Assembly: GCA_009363875.1 (NCBI GenBank)
Contig: CM018693.1
Location: forward strand, 77,612,028-77,676,027
Direction: 5' to 3'
Source of the DNA: Mikania micrantha
Taxonomy: Eukaryota > Streptophyta > Magnoliopsida > Asterales > Asteraceae
Length of the DNA: 64,000 nucleotides
In this document: piece by piece, positions 1-11,785 of the stretch
Numbering within the stretch: position 1 is the first letter of the stretch
Layout: each line of letters begins with the position of its first letter
Translations under genes and position numbers: made by a program
Notes under the pieces: model-generated
What the model was told of the DNA's origin: nothing
Seen by the model: only the letters and a program-made list of their open reading frames with translations
The model's database searches: none

Positions 1-508
1 CCCGAGATACTCATGGTTTCTAACTCATTTAAACAACCAATTTCAAGATTTGAGCTTAACCCCCAAACTTGTTCATCACAAGAACTCACAATTAACACCA
101 AGATAGGATCTAAAATCACTTACTAGATGTTAGGCAACACTTATGGATGGATTTAGAAGCTTCAATCTTGAATTTTGACGACAAAATCAACGAACTTAGA
201 ACTAGGGCTTGAAGCTCCACTTTTCTTCTTTCTCTGGCTTCTTCACGTAATAAGACACACATATACTTGAAATTTCTGTATTTTTGACCAAGTCAATGGT
301 CATATCCATCTTTTAATTCAACTTTGCCCATTTGGCAGATTTGGCCCCTCAAGCTTTAAACTAGTTAACTCATTTAACCAACCTAATCAAGTTAGTTACT
401 AGTTAACTAAAATGCCCCAAATGTTATTTATATTATTACCACAACATAATTTAAAATATAATAAAGTTATTTATTAAACACACGTGACCGTTAAAACCGG
501 TCGTCACA
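1..508 (-). repeat. G1 3' LTR, partial
   Basis: Direct repeat of 7262-7767. It ends in GTCACA at 503-508, next to the polypurine tract. The other ~1.8 kb lies outside the window. Confidence 0.92.
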
Positions 509-545
509 AATTCTCCTCCCCTTACAAATGTTTCGTCCCCGAAAC
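509..545 (-). other. G1 polypurine tract and adjacent stem-loop
   Basis: On the minus strand 509-523 reads AAGGGGAGGAGAATT directly before the 3' LTR, as expected for the plus-strand DNA primer. Beside it, 530-545 is an inverted repeat: GTTTCG, a four-base loop, CGAAAC. Related stem-loops lie next to the G2 and G3 tracts. Confidence 0.85.
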
Positions 546-548
546 CGC

Positions 549-1805
549 TTATATATCAAAAAAGAATGGATAAAACTTTCTCATCTCATTTTCTGACTTC
601 CATGTGGCGTCAGATCCCCTTCTGTTCTTCCATTGAATTTTCACCTGATTCAATGACTTGTTTCTTAACTGTTTGACCTTTCTGTCTAATATAGCTACCG
701 GCTTTTTCATATAGTTCAATTTATCATCAATTTCCAAGTCTTCTAGTGGCACATAAGCCGATTCATCAGCCAAACATTTTCTCAAATAAGAGACATGGAA
801 TGTGTTATGAATTCCACTCAACTCGTCTGGTAGCTCAAGGCGATAAGCAACCTCGCCAATTCGAGCTATAATCTTGAATGGCCCAATGAAACGTGGGCTT
901 AACTTCCCTCGCTTTCTGAAACGTATAGCACCTTTCCAAGGAGAGACCTTTAATAAAACAAAGTCTCCCACTTGGAACTCGATAGGCCTCCTATGCTTAT
1001 CAACATAAGATTTCTGACGGTCTTGTGCCGCCTTCAAATAAGCTCGAATCTGATCTATATGTTCGTTTGTTATTTTAACTACCTTTTTATTTGCCAATTC
1101 TCGTTGCCCAACTTCTCCCCAACACACAGGAGTACGACATTTTCTCCCATACAACATTTCATATGGAGGCATTGCAATACTGGAATGATAATTGTTATTG
1201 TATAAGAAGTCGGCTAAAGGTAGATAATCATCCCAGCTACCTCCAAAATCAATTATGCACGCTCGTAACATATCCTCTAACGTTTGAATGGTTCTTTCAC
1301 TCTGGCTATCGGTCTGAGGATGATACGCCGTGCTTATCAACAATTTTGTGCCTAATTCTTCCTGAAAATTTCTCCAGAAATGAGAAGTAAATCGAGTGTC
1401 TTGATCAGAAACAATTGTTATTGGCACACCATGCCTAGACACGACTTCTATAACATATGTTTCAGCCATTTTCTCAGAATAATAGGATTCACGAATAGGT
1501 AAGAAATGAGCACTCTTTGTCAACCTATCCACGATGACCCATATCGTATCATAACTCTTCCTAGTTTTAGGAAGTTTAGTAATCAAGTCCATCGTGATAT
1601 GCTCCCATTTCCATAACCGGATTTCCAACGGTTGTAACTTACCGTATGGTTTTTGATGCTCAGCTTTTACCTACATACAAGTAAAACATTTCTCCACATG
1701 CTTAACCACATCTCGCTTCATACCAGGCCACCAATAGTTTATCCGAAGGTCACGTTACATTTTAGTAGCTCCTGGATGAATTGAGTATTTAGACTTGTGT
1801 GCTTC
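549..1805 (-). pseudogene. G1 integrase with C-terminal chromodomain-like tail, disrupted
   Basis: The integrase would insert the cDNA. The HHCC zinc-finger part (1629-1805) is readable but has in-frame stops, one in the HPGATKM-RDL stretch and one after the last Cys. The 359-residue open part (549-1628) holds the DDE core: Asp in WVIVDRLTKSAHF, Asp in SDQDTRFTS, Glu in DSQSERTIQTLED. The last ~60 residues (PVAILDRKVKQLRNK...ATWKSENEMRKFYP) resemble the chromodomain-type tail of plant Tekay/Del chromoviruses, which in that family helps target heterochromatin. It is in frame with the RNase H segment upstream. The catalytic triad looks intact but the frame is dead. Confidence 0.9.
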
Positions 1806-2477
1806 CTATAATAGTGCGGACTTAAGTGGGCAAGTGGGAGGTATCCATACTCGACCCCACCTAGTCTTTAAACCACGATGGTCTTCATCTAAATTATACG
1901 CTTGCCCTTTTATTCTATATTGCTTCCAGTTTTCTTCTTTTAAAGCTTCCTTTTGAGCCTCCTTAATCTGCTCAATTAGTCCGGAAGTAATCACAAGTTT
2001 CATGACTTTCACTTTAATTGGTTCACACTCTTCTTTTCTACTCAAGGCATCCGCCACCACATTCGCTTTACCTGGATGATAAAGAATTTCACAATCATAA
2101 TCTTTGAGCAATTCCAGCCATCGTCTTTGCCTCATATTTAATTCCTTCTGTGTGAAGAAATATTTCAAACTCATATGATCAGTGTAAATAGTACACTTTA
2201 CACCATAGAGATAATGCCTCCAGATTTTTAAGGCAAACACGACTGCTGCAAGTTCCAAATCATGAATTGGATAATTGATCTCGTGGGTTTTTAATTGTCT
2301 TGAGGCATAGGCAATTACCTTTCCTCTTTGCATTAGAACACAACCCAGACCAAGATAAGAAGCATCCGAATACACAATGAAATCATTAGGTCCATATGGT
2401 AACGTCAACACCGGTGCCTTAGTTAATTTTGTTTCTAACTCATTAAATGCTCTATCTTGATCTTCAACCCCAAACAA
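1806..2477 (-). pseudogene. G1 RNase H segment of pol
   Basis: RNase H removes RNA from the hybrid during reverse transcription. Visible motifs are VYSDASYLGLGCVLMQ (first Asp), TDHMSLKYF and the tether-like NVVADALSRK at the C-terminus. The segment ends at a TAG where relatives have a Glu before the EAHKS zinc-finger start, so one substitution closes the frame. Upstream it is out of phase with the RT segment and overlaps it by 14 bases, which shows an indel at about 2470. Confidence 0.88.
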
Positions 2478-3477
2478 ATTCAGTATTTTTCCTTGTAAGT
2501 TTAGTCAAGGGAGATGCAATCTTGGCAAATTCTTGAATAAATCTACGATAATATCCTGCTAGGCCAAGAAAACTTCTGATTTCAGTAGGAGTCTTGCGTG
2601 GACTCCACTTTGTAACCGCTTGAATTTTAGAAGAATCAACTAAAATGCCATCTGCATTTATCACATGTCCAAGAAATTGGACATCACGTAGCCAGAAGGC
2701 ACATTTAGAAAATTTAGCATACAATCTCTCCTTATGGAGAGTTTCAAGCACCTTACGCAAATGACAAGCGTGATCAGCTTCATTTTTGGAATAGATAAGA
2801 ATGTCATCAATGAAAACTATGACAGACCTATCCAACATTAGGCGACACACCCGATTTATCAAATCCATGAACGCAGCCGGTGCATTTGTCAACCCAAAAG
2901 ACATAACCAGAAACTCAAAATGACCGTATCGAGTACAAAAGGTCGTTTTGGGAATATCTTCTTCCATAACCTTAAGTTGATGATAACCCGAACGAAGATC
3001 GATTTTTGAAAACCAAGAAGCCCCTTGTAACTGATCAAACAAATCATCTATACGAGGCAAAGGATATTTGTTCTTCACCGTCACCTTATTCAATTCTCGA
3101 TAATCGATACACATTCGTAGACTCCCATCCTTCTTTTTAACAAAAAGGACTGGGGCACCCCACGGTGAGATGCTAGGGCGTATAAATCCCTTATCGAGAA
3201 AGTCTTGCAGTTGAGTCATCAACTCCTGCAATTCAGATGGTGCCAAACGATATGGATCTTTAGCAATAGGCTTAGCTCCTGGAATAAGATCAATCCTAAA
3301 CTCAACATCTCTATTAGAAGGAATTCCCGGTAAATCATCCGGAAACACATCAGATAAATCTTTAACAACTGGAACATCATCTAACTTCTGCACCACCTTT
3401 TCATTATCAATAACATAAGCTAAGAAGGATTGATCCCCGCGGTTCATATACTTCATAGCTTTCACCAATGAACACAA
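2464..3477 (-). pseudogene. G1 reverse transcriptase segment of pol
   Basis: The 337-residue open segment carries the gypsy RT core: LRMCIDYRELNK, LPRIDDLFDQLQG, FSKIDLRSGYHQ, the catalytic box VFIDDILIYSK, and FLGLAGYYRRFI of the connection region. It makes cDNA from element RNA primed by initiator Met-tRNA. The first ~110 residues bridge from protease. No missing catalytic residue is seen; the segment is closed by the frameshift into RNase H. Confidence 0.92.
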
Positions 3478-3981
3478 AACAACACCACCCCTCTTTTCAC
3501 CCTAAATAGACACCTCATAGCCACTTGGAGCTATTAATTGTATAATTTTACGAACACAAACAATATTGGCTCGATAACTAGATAGCCAATCCATCCCTAT
3601 AACCACATCAAACTCTCCTAATACCATAGGAATCAAGTCAACACTATAATCCTCACTCTCAATGGTAAGTTTACAATTTCGATAGATATCAAATGCTTAG
3701 AAACTTTTAGAATTAGCTACCTCCACTTCAAATGGCACATGTAGCTTTTCTAAAACGAACGAGGGATGATGCACAAACTTTGCAGATATAAAAGATCTAC
3801 TAGCTCCAGAATCAAACAATATGTATGCAGATATCAAGTTAAGGAGGAAAGTACCTGTCACCACATCCGATGTGACTTTGGCTTCCTCCGCTGATATCTG
3901 AAAGGCTCTTCATTTTGGTTTTGGTATTTCGGGCTTCTTCCCTGAACTTCGTGTCGCAAACGATCGACCTCCACCACTACT
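3478..3981 (-). pseudogene. G1 protease region, several stops
   Basis: No long open frame remains, but translation gives ILFDSGASRSF (the DSG catalytic site, about 3790-3825) and EFDVVIGMDWLSSYRA (about 3580-3620), both typical of gypsy aspartic proteases. Stops lie just after gag, between the two motifs and just before RT. The gag stop at 3982-3984 is in frame with this region, so gag-pol was probably one frame originally. Confidence 0.82.
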
Positions 3982-4998
3982 TTAACTTGTTCCCTTTAAT
4001 TCAGGACATTCATCTCTCCTATGTCCGGGTTTGTAACATTTATAACATAAGCTAATAGGACTCGTGCACTGAGTAGCAAAATGCCCTGGTTTGCCACATT
4101 TGTAGCATATGGTGGTTCTTGCACGACATTCACCAGTATGTAGCTTTCCACAATTCGAACCGGGTTTAATAAAACTGGTCTTCTTAGGCAACATAACAAA
4201 CTTCGCCTTCTTTGAAGAACCCCCCTCAACAACCGCCTTTCTTTTCTCCCCACGGTCATCTTGTCTTTTAAACTCCAACTCTCTTTCTCTAGCACAGTCT
4301 ATTAGCTCCATCAATGTATCACACCTAGAACGTGTGAGGAACTCCCGATACTTAGCATTCAGCATGGTATGATATCGGTTGATCCACATCCTTTCCGTCT
4401 GAAGCAAATCCTGACAAAACCTTCCTTTATCATAGAAAATAGCAGTGATGGTGTCAATACTCTCCTCCTTTTGCCTCAACTGTAAAAACTCCGCGGTTAT
4501 ACGATCAATAGCAGCCTGAGGACAAAAGCATTTCAAGAATAGTTCTTTGAACTGAGTCCAGTTCAACCCCTTCATACCTTGTGCACCTCTCTCCTTTCGT
4601 AACAACTCCCACCAATCTTTTGCTCTATTTTTGAGTTGATTACCAGCAAACATGACTTGATCAGAAGAGTCACAGTGACTGGTCTCAAATGCACTTTCTA
4701 TATCCGCAATCCACCTCTGACTCATCAAAGGATCCACCTCTCCCTTGAACTCCGCTAGCTTACAAGTCATAAAATCTTTATAAGTAACCTTCTTGTAAGG
4801 TTGTTCTACCTCAGCCCCAGCTTTGAAATCTGCTAACTCATCGTGAAGGAAATCTTTTAATTTGGATTTAATTTCTTCAATATATGTAGGCAAAGCAGCT
4901 TCAAGAGCTCTTGCCACTTCCTCCTTGATCATACGTTGACTCTCGGTAAGTCTTTCCTCCACATGACTACTCCCACCGGAGTTATGTTCTTCAGCCAT
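3982..4998 (-). CDS. G1 Gag-like protein (338 aa), zinc-knuckle C-terminus
   Basis: Capsid/nucleocapsid protein that would form the cytoplasmic particle and bind element RNA. The first ~50 residues are charged and probably helical. Residues ~75-240 match the retrotransposon gag core (WIADIESAFE, AKDWWELL, WTQFKELFLKCF). Two CCHC knuckles, CYKCGKPGHFATQC and CYKCYKPGHRRDEC, lie near residues 298-331, with a degenerate CGKLHTGEC before them. The Met start is 470 bases downstream of the primer site with no better start. The TAA end is probably a mutation, since protease follows in frame. Confidence 0.88.
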   Translation of the reverse strand: MAEEHNSGGSSHVEERLTESQRMIKEEVARALEAALPTYIEEIKSKLKDFLHDELADFKAGAEVEQPYKKVTYKDFMTCKLAEFKGEVDPLMSQRWIADIESAFETSHCDSSDQVMFAGNQLKNRAKDWWELLRKERGAQGMKGLNWTQFKELFLKCFCPQAAIDRITAEFLQLRQKEESIDTITAIFYDKGRFCQDLLQTERMWINRYHTMLNAKYREFLTRSRCDTLMELIDCARERELEFKRQDDRGEKRKAVVEGGSSKKAKFVMLPKKTSFIKPGSNCGKLHTGECRARTTICYKCGKPGHFATQCTSPISLCYKCYKPGHRRDECPELKGTS

Positions 4999-5483
4999 TT
5001 GTGGCTAAAATTGTACAGCTCACACATTAATTTTACACACAACCGTATATTTATATAGTTATCACTATATAAAACTCAATTTCTTAGTGATCTTACAATC
5101 ACTTTTCATAAGAACTCTTAACACTTTACCTAATTTCAATAGCCTAAGTATAAAATGATTCCCATAAGAACTTGCTCATATCATGCTTGCACTAGTAAGT
5201 TGGCCAGACGTACTAGTCGATTCATTATATGCCCAATTCCTTGCTTCCATCATGTCATACTCAAGACATTGATGTCGGTTTCACATAATCACATTTCATA
5301 TGTAATAATTCACATTACATTTAACAATTATAATACAGGAAATAGATATGCTAACCACATACATTCGGCTTCATGATCGGGTCTTTGAATCAAACATTAT
5401 GTTTTCATATCAAGACACAAGAGTTTGAGATCAAGTGTTCGCGACACACTTGATTCACTCAAACTATTGCTCTGATACCAACT
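4999..5483 (-). promoter_or_regulatory. G1 leader with primer-binding site
   Basis: Untranslated leader between 5' LTR and gag. At 5469-5480 the minus strand reads TGGTATCAGAGC, the plant initiator-Met-tRNA 3'-end complement, three bases from the LTR edge at 5484. Nothing else is recognised in the leader. Confidence 0.88.
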
Positions 5484-7767
5484 TGTGACACCTAGATCCC
5501 TCACGGATCATAAAAGACTTGTTTAGACATAAAACACGTTGCGAAATTTGGTCCCATAAAAAATTTTTTGCAAGGGTTTGTTTGAAAACTCAATAAACAA
5601 TCCTTTATAACATGTCACATTCAAAAACCGACACAAACTTGTTTAAAACATTAACATATCAACAAAACATAGTATATTTAAGTTACAACCACAAAAAAAA
5701 AACCAACATAACGAGTGATTCCGCTCTAAAACGTGCCCGATCTGATCGCTCGATGCTTATATATTTTTGACCTGTAAACATCACATATAAATTCACAATT
5801 AGTTCATATGAACTAAGTAAGCAACCCCCAAAGTTCCTAAAACTCATTCTAACACATCCACATACATATCATATGGATGTTAATCATGTTTAGATCATAA
5901 TATATCATATTCAAACATCTAATTGCACATAACACACCATTGTGCATTAATTTCCCTTAATGGGTCATTTTCACAAATAAGATTATATGATCTATTTTCA
6001 ACTCCATTACTAGCACCTCTAGTTAATCATCAAATTATATTCACTATTTTGAATCATTCAATTACCCACACTCTAGTGGGTTTTTATCAATTTAACTCCC
6101 AGCTCATCCGGTTATCCACACTAGTGGTTTATCACACTATCTACCGACTCATCGGTTATCCACTCTCTAGTGGTTCAATTGATCAATTTTTACCGGCTCA
6201 TCCGGCTATCCACACTCATGTGGTATTATGAACCCATCTACCGGCTCATCCGGCTAATTTTTTGCCATTTATGTTACACATACAACTCAAGCATAACATT
6301 CATATTGAAACTAAAAATGCCTTCTCATAGGTCTTTTAACTCAATTAGTTTCATTAGTCAAGTTATACACAATCAATATATAAAAACCAACAATCAAGTA
6401 GACTCTTTCTACTACTTATATGTAATGTTACAGTAAGTTGGGTAACTTACCTTGTTCAAATAGTTGGTCACCTCCTACAACCTCTTTTCCACTTCTATGA
6501 CTTGTCCATTGACTTCCACCACCAACACCTAGTTGCAATTCACATATATATACAACTAGTTTCAATACACACAACACATATACATATTGATTCTAACTAA
6601 TTTGAATCTCAATTATCACTATATAGTGTTTAGAAGTCAAGATAATAATTATAAAACATGTTTATGTTAAAAACAATGACTTTCAAATCTCATTTTTGTG
6701 CAGCAACTTTCATAGTTGCTTCTGTAATCAGCATTTTTGACACATTTACAATATGTTTTAGCTCTTCATGTTCAAAGATGGTTTGTAGTAGACTCTTAGA
6801 CCTTTCCAGGCATATAAAATACGCCTCAAACGGATACACGGTTAATTTTATACACAATTTACAAAATCAGACCAGCACCTTCATTTTTTTCAATTCAGGT
6901 TGCTGAATTTTTTATGTTGCTGCTGTAATTGCCATTTTAACCCATCTTAAGTTTGTTTTCAGCTTTTCATGTCAAAAGATGGATTGTAGCCCTTCCAAAT
7001 AGCTTTTCAACCATATAAGGCTCATTTTCTCATGATTTTTCTATGATTTTATACAAATTTTACAATAACAGTGCAGCAACATGATTTCTTTCTATTCTGC
7101 ATATAATCTCTTTTGATTCAAGCATTTCACCAAGCACCTTATGTGCATAACTTACTAACTCGTTTTTTTATCAATATCAACTATCTGAAAACCTCCCATG
7201 AACAAACATGTTCATAATCATTGACATCTAATCAAATTAGATGTTTAGTTACTTGATCACCCATCTAATCATGGTTTCTAACTCATTTAAACAACCAATT
7301 TCAAGATTTGAGCTTAACCCCCAAACTTGTTCATCACAAGAACTCACAATTAACATCAATATAGGATCTAAAATCACTTACTAGATGTTAGGCAACACTT
7401 ATGGACGGATTTAGAAGCTTCAATCTTGAATTTTGACCACAAAATCAACGAACTTATAACTAGGGCTTGAAGCTCCTCTTTTCTTCTTTCTCTGGCTTCT
7501 TCACGTAAGAACACACACATATACTTGAAATTTCTGGATTTTTGACCAAGTCAATGGTCATATCCATCTTTTAATTCAACTTTGTCCATTTGGCAAATTT
7601 GGCCCCTCAAGCTTTAAACTAGTTAACTCATTTAACCAACCTAATCAAGTTAGTTACTAGTTAACTATAATGCCCCAAATGTTATTTATATTATTAGAAC
7701 AACATAATTTAAAATATAATAAAGTTTATTTATTAAACACACGTGACCGGTTAAACCGGTCGTTACA
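5484..7767 (-). repeat. G1 5' LTR (2284 bp)
   Basis: Complete LTR with TGTGAC at 5484 and GTTACA at 7767. 7262-7767 matches window positions 1-508. It holds promoter and polyadenylation signals in principle; none can be assigned by eye. There is no coding content; open frames here are chance. Confidence 0.9.
6070..6265. repeat. Degenerate tandem repeats inside G1 LTR
   Basis: Four to five imperfect copies of a ~45-base unit combining (AC)CGGCTCATCCGG and CCACTC-TAGTGG. Both pieces are partly self-complementary, so each unit could fold. Confidence 0.7.
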
Positions 7768-7769
7768 CC

Positions 7770-8424
7770 CTGGCACTGACTTGGACTGAGGTCAAAACTC
7801 TGATGACCACAGAATTCTGTTCTCGTAGTGAGATGAGGAAACTGGAAGCTGAGTTCTGGGAACTCGAACAGGATAGTGATGAGAATGTAATCTACAATTC
7901 TCGCTTTCATGAGCTGAGTCTACTGGTACCTCATTTGGTGAACTCACAAGAAAGGGATTTAAGAAGGTTGATACAAAGTCCACTGCCAAGGAGGCTTCAA
8001 CTGAAGTCAAGACTGAACAAGGCAGTTCATCCAAAAGAAGCAACAGGAAGCGAAAGACAAGAAGTTTTGCTGTGACTACTCCTGCTGCAAAGACTACCCA
8101 ACAATCATCAAGCAACTCAAACACCAAAAATTATGTTAGGGCTACTCCTCAATGTAATGTCTGCAGATATCATCACATGCATAACTTGCCCTGCCGCGTC
8201 TACAACAACTGTGGCAAGTATGGCCATTTTGCTAATGTTTGTCGGAGTGCATCGCAAGCACAAAGGATGCAACCTGCACCGCTTGCACTTCCTGCTCCAC
8301 ATGCACAACCACCTCAAGCTGTACCCATCCGCCAAGTAGTCAAGAGCCTGTTATGAGTGCGGCGATATGGGTCATTTCAGAAACCAGTGCCCGAGATTGG
8401 CGGGAAACAATCAAAGGATGGTGA
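7770..8424 (+). pseudogene. Fragment B gag, C-terminal half
   Basis: Translation from 7770 matches the gypsy gag core (LTWTEVKTLM, CSRSEMRKLEAEFWEL), then frameshifts. Zinc knuckles follow in other frames: CNVCRYHHMHNLPC and CGKYGHFANVC at about 8155-8235, and CGDMGHFRNQC at about 8358-8390, leading into protease. The same three-knuckle plan is seen in G2-G4. The N-terminus is cut off by G1. Confidence 0.82.
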
Positions 8425-8867
8425 GAGGCAGAGCTTTTCAACTAAATGCTCCGGCAGCTCAAGCCCACCAAGATGTCATTAATGGTACATTTCTGATTAA
8501 TAATTCCTATGCATCAATCTTATTTGATTCCGGTGCTGATAGGAGTTTTGTTTCACATGATTTTGAATGTATGCTTGGAATAACACATACTAAGATAGAC
8601 AAACAGTTTAACATAGAGGTGGTTGATGGTAATACTATTGATATTAACACTATTATTATTGGATGTACTGTGAACTTAAATGATCATGTTTTCCTGATTG
8701 ATCTTATACCTATGCAACTTGGTAGCTTTGATGTTATCATAGGCATGGATTGGTTAGCCACCCACAAAGCGGAAATTATTTGTCATGAAAAGTATATTCG
8801 TATTCCCTTACCTTCGGGTGAAACTCTAAGAGTTTTTGGGAAAACTTCTAGCAAGGTCTTAAGTTAA
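8391..8867 (+). pseudogene. Fragment B aspartic protease
   Basis: The segment follows the third zinc knuckle in frame. SILFDSGADRSF (active-site DSG) is near 8517-8552 and FDVIIGMDWLATHKAEI near 8730-8775. It ends at a TAA (8865-8867) about 60 bases before the RT segment. The protease would cleave Gag-Pol. The catalytic motif looks intact; the context is broken. Confidence 0.85.
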
Positions 8868-8927
8868 TGTCATGCACTAAAGCACACATACCTTAGGAAG
8901 AAATGCATAGCATTTTTAGCACACGTT

Positions 8928-9778
8928 GTGGAGAAAAAGGAGAAAGGGAAGAGCATTGAAGACGTTCCTATGATAAGAGATTTTCCTGAAGTATTTCCAG
9001 ACGACTTGTCGGGTCTTCCACCAGAACGTCAAGTAGAATTTCGAATTGACTTAGTACCTGGTGCGAACCCGGTCTCCAAAGCTCCTTACATACTTGCGCC
9101 TTTGGAGTTACAAGAATTGGCGACCCAACTACAAGAACTGTCTGACAACGGATTCATTCGCCCGAGCCATTCGCCATGGGGTGCACCGGTTCTGTTTGTT
9201 AAGAAGAAGGACAGGTCATTCCGAATGTGCATAGATTATCGCGAGTTGAACAAACTGACCATTAAGAATCGATATCCTCTGCCGCGCATCGATGATCTTT
9301 TCGATCAACATCAAGGCTCGGCATGGTATTCAAAAATCGATCTTAGGTCTGGGTATCATCAGCTTCGTGTACATAAAGACGATATTCCCAAGACAGCTTT
9401 CAGAACAAGATATGGCCATTATGAATTTCTGGTAATGCCCTTCGGCCTTACCAATGCACCTGCAGTTTTCATGGACCTTATGAACCGTGTATGCAGGCTA
9501 TACTTGGATAAATTTGTGATTGTGTTCATAGATGATATTTTGATATACTCCAAGAGCAAAGAAGAACACGAGCAACACCTTAAGTTGGTTTTGAGAGATC
9601 CTAAGAGAAGAACAATTGTATGCCAAATTCTCCAAGTGTGAATTCTGGCTTAAAGAAGTTCAATTCTTGGGACACATAGTCACTGAAAAGGGTGTTCACG
9701 TGGATCCTGCGAAGATTGATGTGCTGAAGAATTGGAGTACACCGAAGACACCAACGGAGATTCGATCATTTCTTTAAC
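8928..9778 (+). pseudogene. Fragment B reverse transcriptase
   Basis: 8928-9600 reads through FRMCIDYRELNK, YSKIDLRSGYHQLRV, MPFGLTNAPAVFMD and the catalytic FIDDILIYSK. A frameshift near 9600 moves the thumb (YAKFSKCEFWL, FLGHIVTEKGVHVDP) to another phase, and a TAA at 9775-9777 falls in the region equivalent to RSFLGLAGYYRRF. Confidence 0.88.
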
Positions 9779-10463
9779 TTGCCGGTTACTATCGGCGGTT
9801 TATTTCGAAATTCTCCAGGATTGTTGTCCCTCTTACTTCTTTAACTCAAAAGAACAGGCCTTACGAGTGGGGACCAAAGCAAGAAGAGGCATTTCAGACC
9901 TTGAAGCAGAAACTTTATGATGCTCATGTCTTGACACTGCCTGGTGGAAATGATGACTTTGTGGTTTACTGTGATGCATCCAACCTAGGTCTCGGTTGTG
10001 TTCTCATGCAATGGGGAAAGGTTGTGGCATATGCATTGAGAGAGTTGAAAATTCACGAGAAGAACTACACTACACACGACTTGGAACTTGGTGCAGTCGT
10101 GTTTGCTTTGAAGATATGGAGACATTATCTTTATGGCACAAAGTGTGTAGTCTTTACAGATCATAAAATTTTGCAACATATTCTCAATCAAAAGGAACTT
10201 AATATGAGACAACAGAGATGGGTTGAACTATTGAATGGTTATGACTGTGAAATTCGCTACCATCTTGGTAAAGCGGACGTAGTAGCAGATGCGCTTAGTC
10301 GCAAGAGTCATGTTCAAATTCATAGTGTTCGAGTGCACACTAATCTTCATAATGATGTTCTCACATCCCAACAACACTCATTGGCTCAAAGTAGACTAAA
10401 AGATGAAATGTCTTGCGGGGCCGAATTACAATTGGAAACTAAGGATGATGGCTTAATGCCAGC
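9779..10463 (+). pseudogene. Fragment B RNase H, truncated
   Basis: VVYCDASNLGLGCVLMQ, IWRHYLYGTKCVVFTDHK and VVADALSRKS identify the RNase H domain. The serine and histidine of the usual TDHKSLQH motif read KILQH here. Coding similarity ends about 50 residues after ALSRK, where the H2C2 integrase finger should begin; the next residues are low-complexity. Confidence 0.85.
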
Positions 10464-11005
10464 TTGGTTTTTCTTTTATTTTGATACAATCATTCTTATA
10501 TGAATGGACGGCTTCAACTAGGTTCATCCCAGTAGTTTGGCACGTATACAGACTTGAATTCATGAATAATTGGAAACCTTATTAGATCCTATGATATCAG
10601 GTGTATGCCTGATTTGAGTCATAAACTGTTTCTCACTTAGCTGACTTTCTAAAACAGATCCCACAAATCAGATTTTCTAAGTTATCACAAACTGTCTATA
10701 CATTTTGTAAAGTCAGCCTATCAGTACATCTGTTCACAATTCTTATGTGTTTTCAGTTTACACATTCAACTTAGCTTTTAAGACATAAAAAGGCTAACAC
10801 ATCACTTTCTCAAATATGACTTTCTCGGTTTTATGATTTTTTAATTGTTTTTGAATTTTTCAAATTTCTAGATGTTTTTCGTTTTTCAATTAAGTGACTA
10901 TTTCTCCCCCAAAAAACCTAAAACAGAAAATCTTTTAGAGTTTTTGATTTAAAGAAATGAAATAACAGAATAAAATAAAATGAAATTAACTAAAGAAATC
11001 GATGA
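10464..11005 (-). other. Copia Y 3' spacer with polypurine-like tract
   Basis: No coding similarity. Near 10903-10916 the minus strand reads TTTTTTGGGGGAGAAATAG, a polypurine-like run after RNase H as in Sireviruses. No LTR end (CA) abuts it, and I could not place the left junction with fragment B to better than tens of bases. Confidence 0.55.
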
Positions 11006-11785
11006 TCATTTGTGAGATTCAGATGAAGGAAGAACTTCATTCTTTTGAAAAACACCATTAGCTGATAAAAGATATAAAAATTTGGGTTTATCAAAAGCTT
11101 TTGTAAAAAGATCGGCTTTGTGGTGATCGGTGTGTATTTTAACTACATTAATGTGTTTCTTTTCAAAACAATCACGTATGAAGTGATATTTAATGTCGAT
11201 GTGTTTGGTTTTCGAGTGCTGGACTAGATTTTTAGTGACAACTATGGCGGCAGTATTATCAACATAGATAGGGGTGTTAGAAAAATGTAACCCATAGTCT
11301 CTGAGTTGCTGTTGTATCCAGATGATTTGAGAACAGCAACTTGCAGCAGCAATGTATTCAGCTTCACAGGTTGAAGTAGACACAGACGTCTGCTTCTTGC
11401 ACTGCCAGGTAACCAATCGGGTTCCAAAGAACTGACATCCTGCAGATGTTGACTTGAAATCTCTCTTGCATCCACCATAGTCTGAATCACTGTATGCAGT
11501 AAGTTCAAAATTATCATCATTAGGGTACCATAAGCCAAGATCCGGTGTACCCTTCAGATAACGCATAATCCTTTTCACAGCAATGAGATGTGATACTCTT
11601 GGCTCTGATTGATAACGAGCACACAAGCATGTAGCGAACATGATGTATGGCCGAGAAGCAGTGAGATACATCAAAGATCCAATCATTCCTCGGTATATAG
11701 TGGCATCGATTAACTCCCCCTTTTCATCTGGTGTAATCCCGTGATAGACAGCCAGCGGGGTACCAGCAGGTTTCGCATCCAACAT
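11006..11785 (-). pseudogene. Copia Y RNase H with end of pol
   Basis: A 259-residue open segment. TASRPYIMFATCLCARYQ, the RNase H Asp in AYSDSDYGGCK, Glu in CEAEYIAAASCC, Asp in VDNTAAI, and the C-terminal HADLFTKAFDK-like stretch are all visible. It is shifted by one base from the RT segment upstream, in the region coding KYVRDILSRFSMLDA-like sequence, and a TAG interrupts just after FFLGL. This is the true C-terminus of pol. Confidence 0.9.

Larger units (their letters stand above)
1..7767 (-). mobile_element. Ty3/gypsy chromovirus-like element G1 (3' LTR cut by window edge)
   Basis: Reading right to left: 5' LTR (5484-7767), primer site (5469-5480), gag, protease, RT, RNase H, integrase with chromodomain-like tail, polypurine tract (509-523) and the inner 508 bases of the 3' LTR. 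The order RT-RH-IN defines Ty3/gypsy. The LTRs have TGTGAC/GTCACA ends, mutated to GTTACA at 7767. About a dozen differences are visible over the first ~340 aligned LTR bases, so this is not a recent insertion. It lies inside fragment B: plus-strand gag coding begins right after 7767. The partner of any target duplication (CCCTG at 7768-7772) is outside the window. pol is broken by stops and a frameshift. Confidence 0.93.
7768..10463 (+). mobile_element. Gypsy fragment B (gag to RNase H), interrupted by G1
   Basis: Plus-strand coding runs gag, protease, RT, RNase H, then stops abruptly near 10463 where coding similarity ends. No integrase or LTR is present. The 5' end is separated by the G1 insertion. 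It is more diverged from G2-G4 than they are from each other and has several frameshifts. The right junction to copia Y is approximate. Confidence 0.85.

Noticed and set aside
5155..6906. Short plus-strand ORFs in the G1 leader and LTR
   Set aside because: AT-rich, no family resemblance, inside non-coding parts.
10464..10905. A 3' LTR of copia Y
   Set aside because: No CA end next to the purine tract and no second copy of this sequence in the window.
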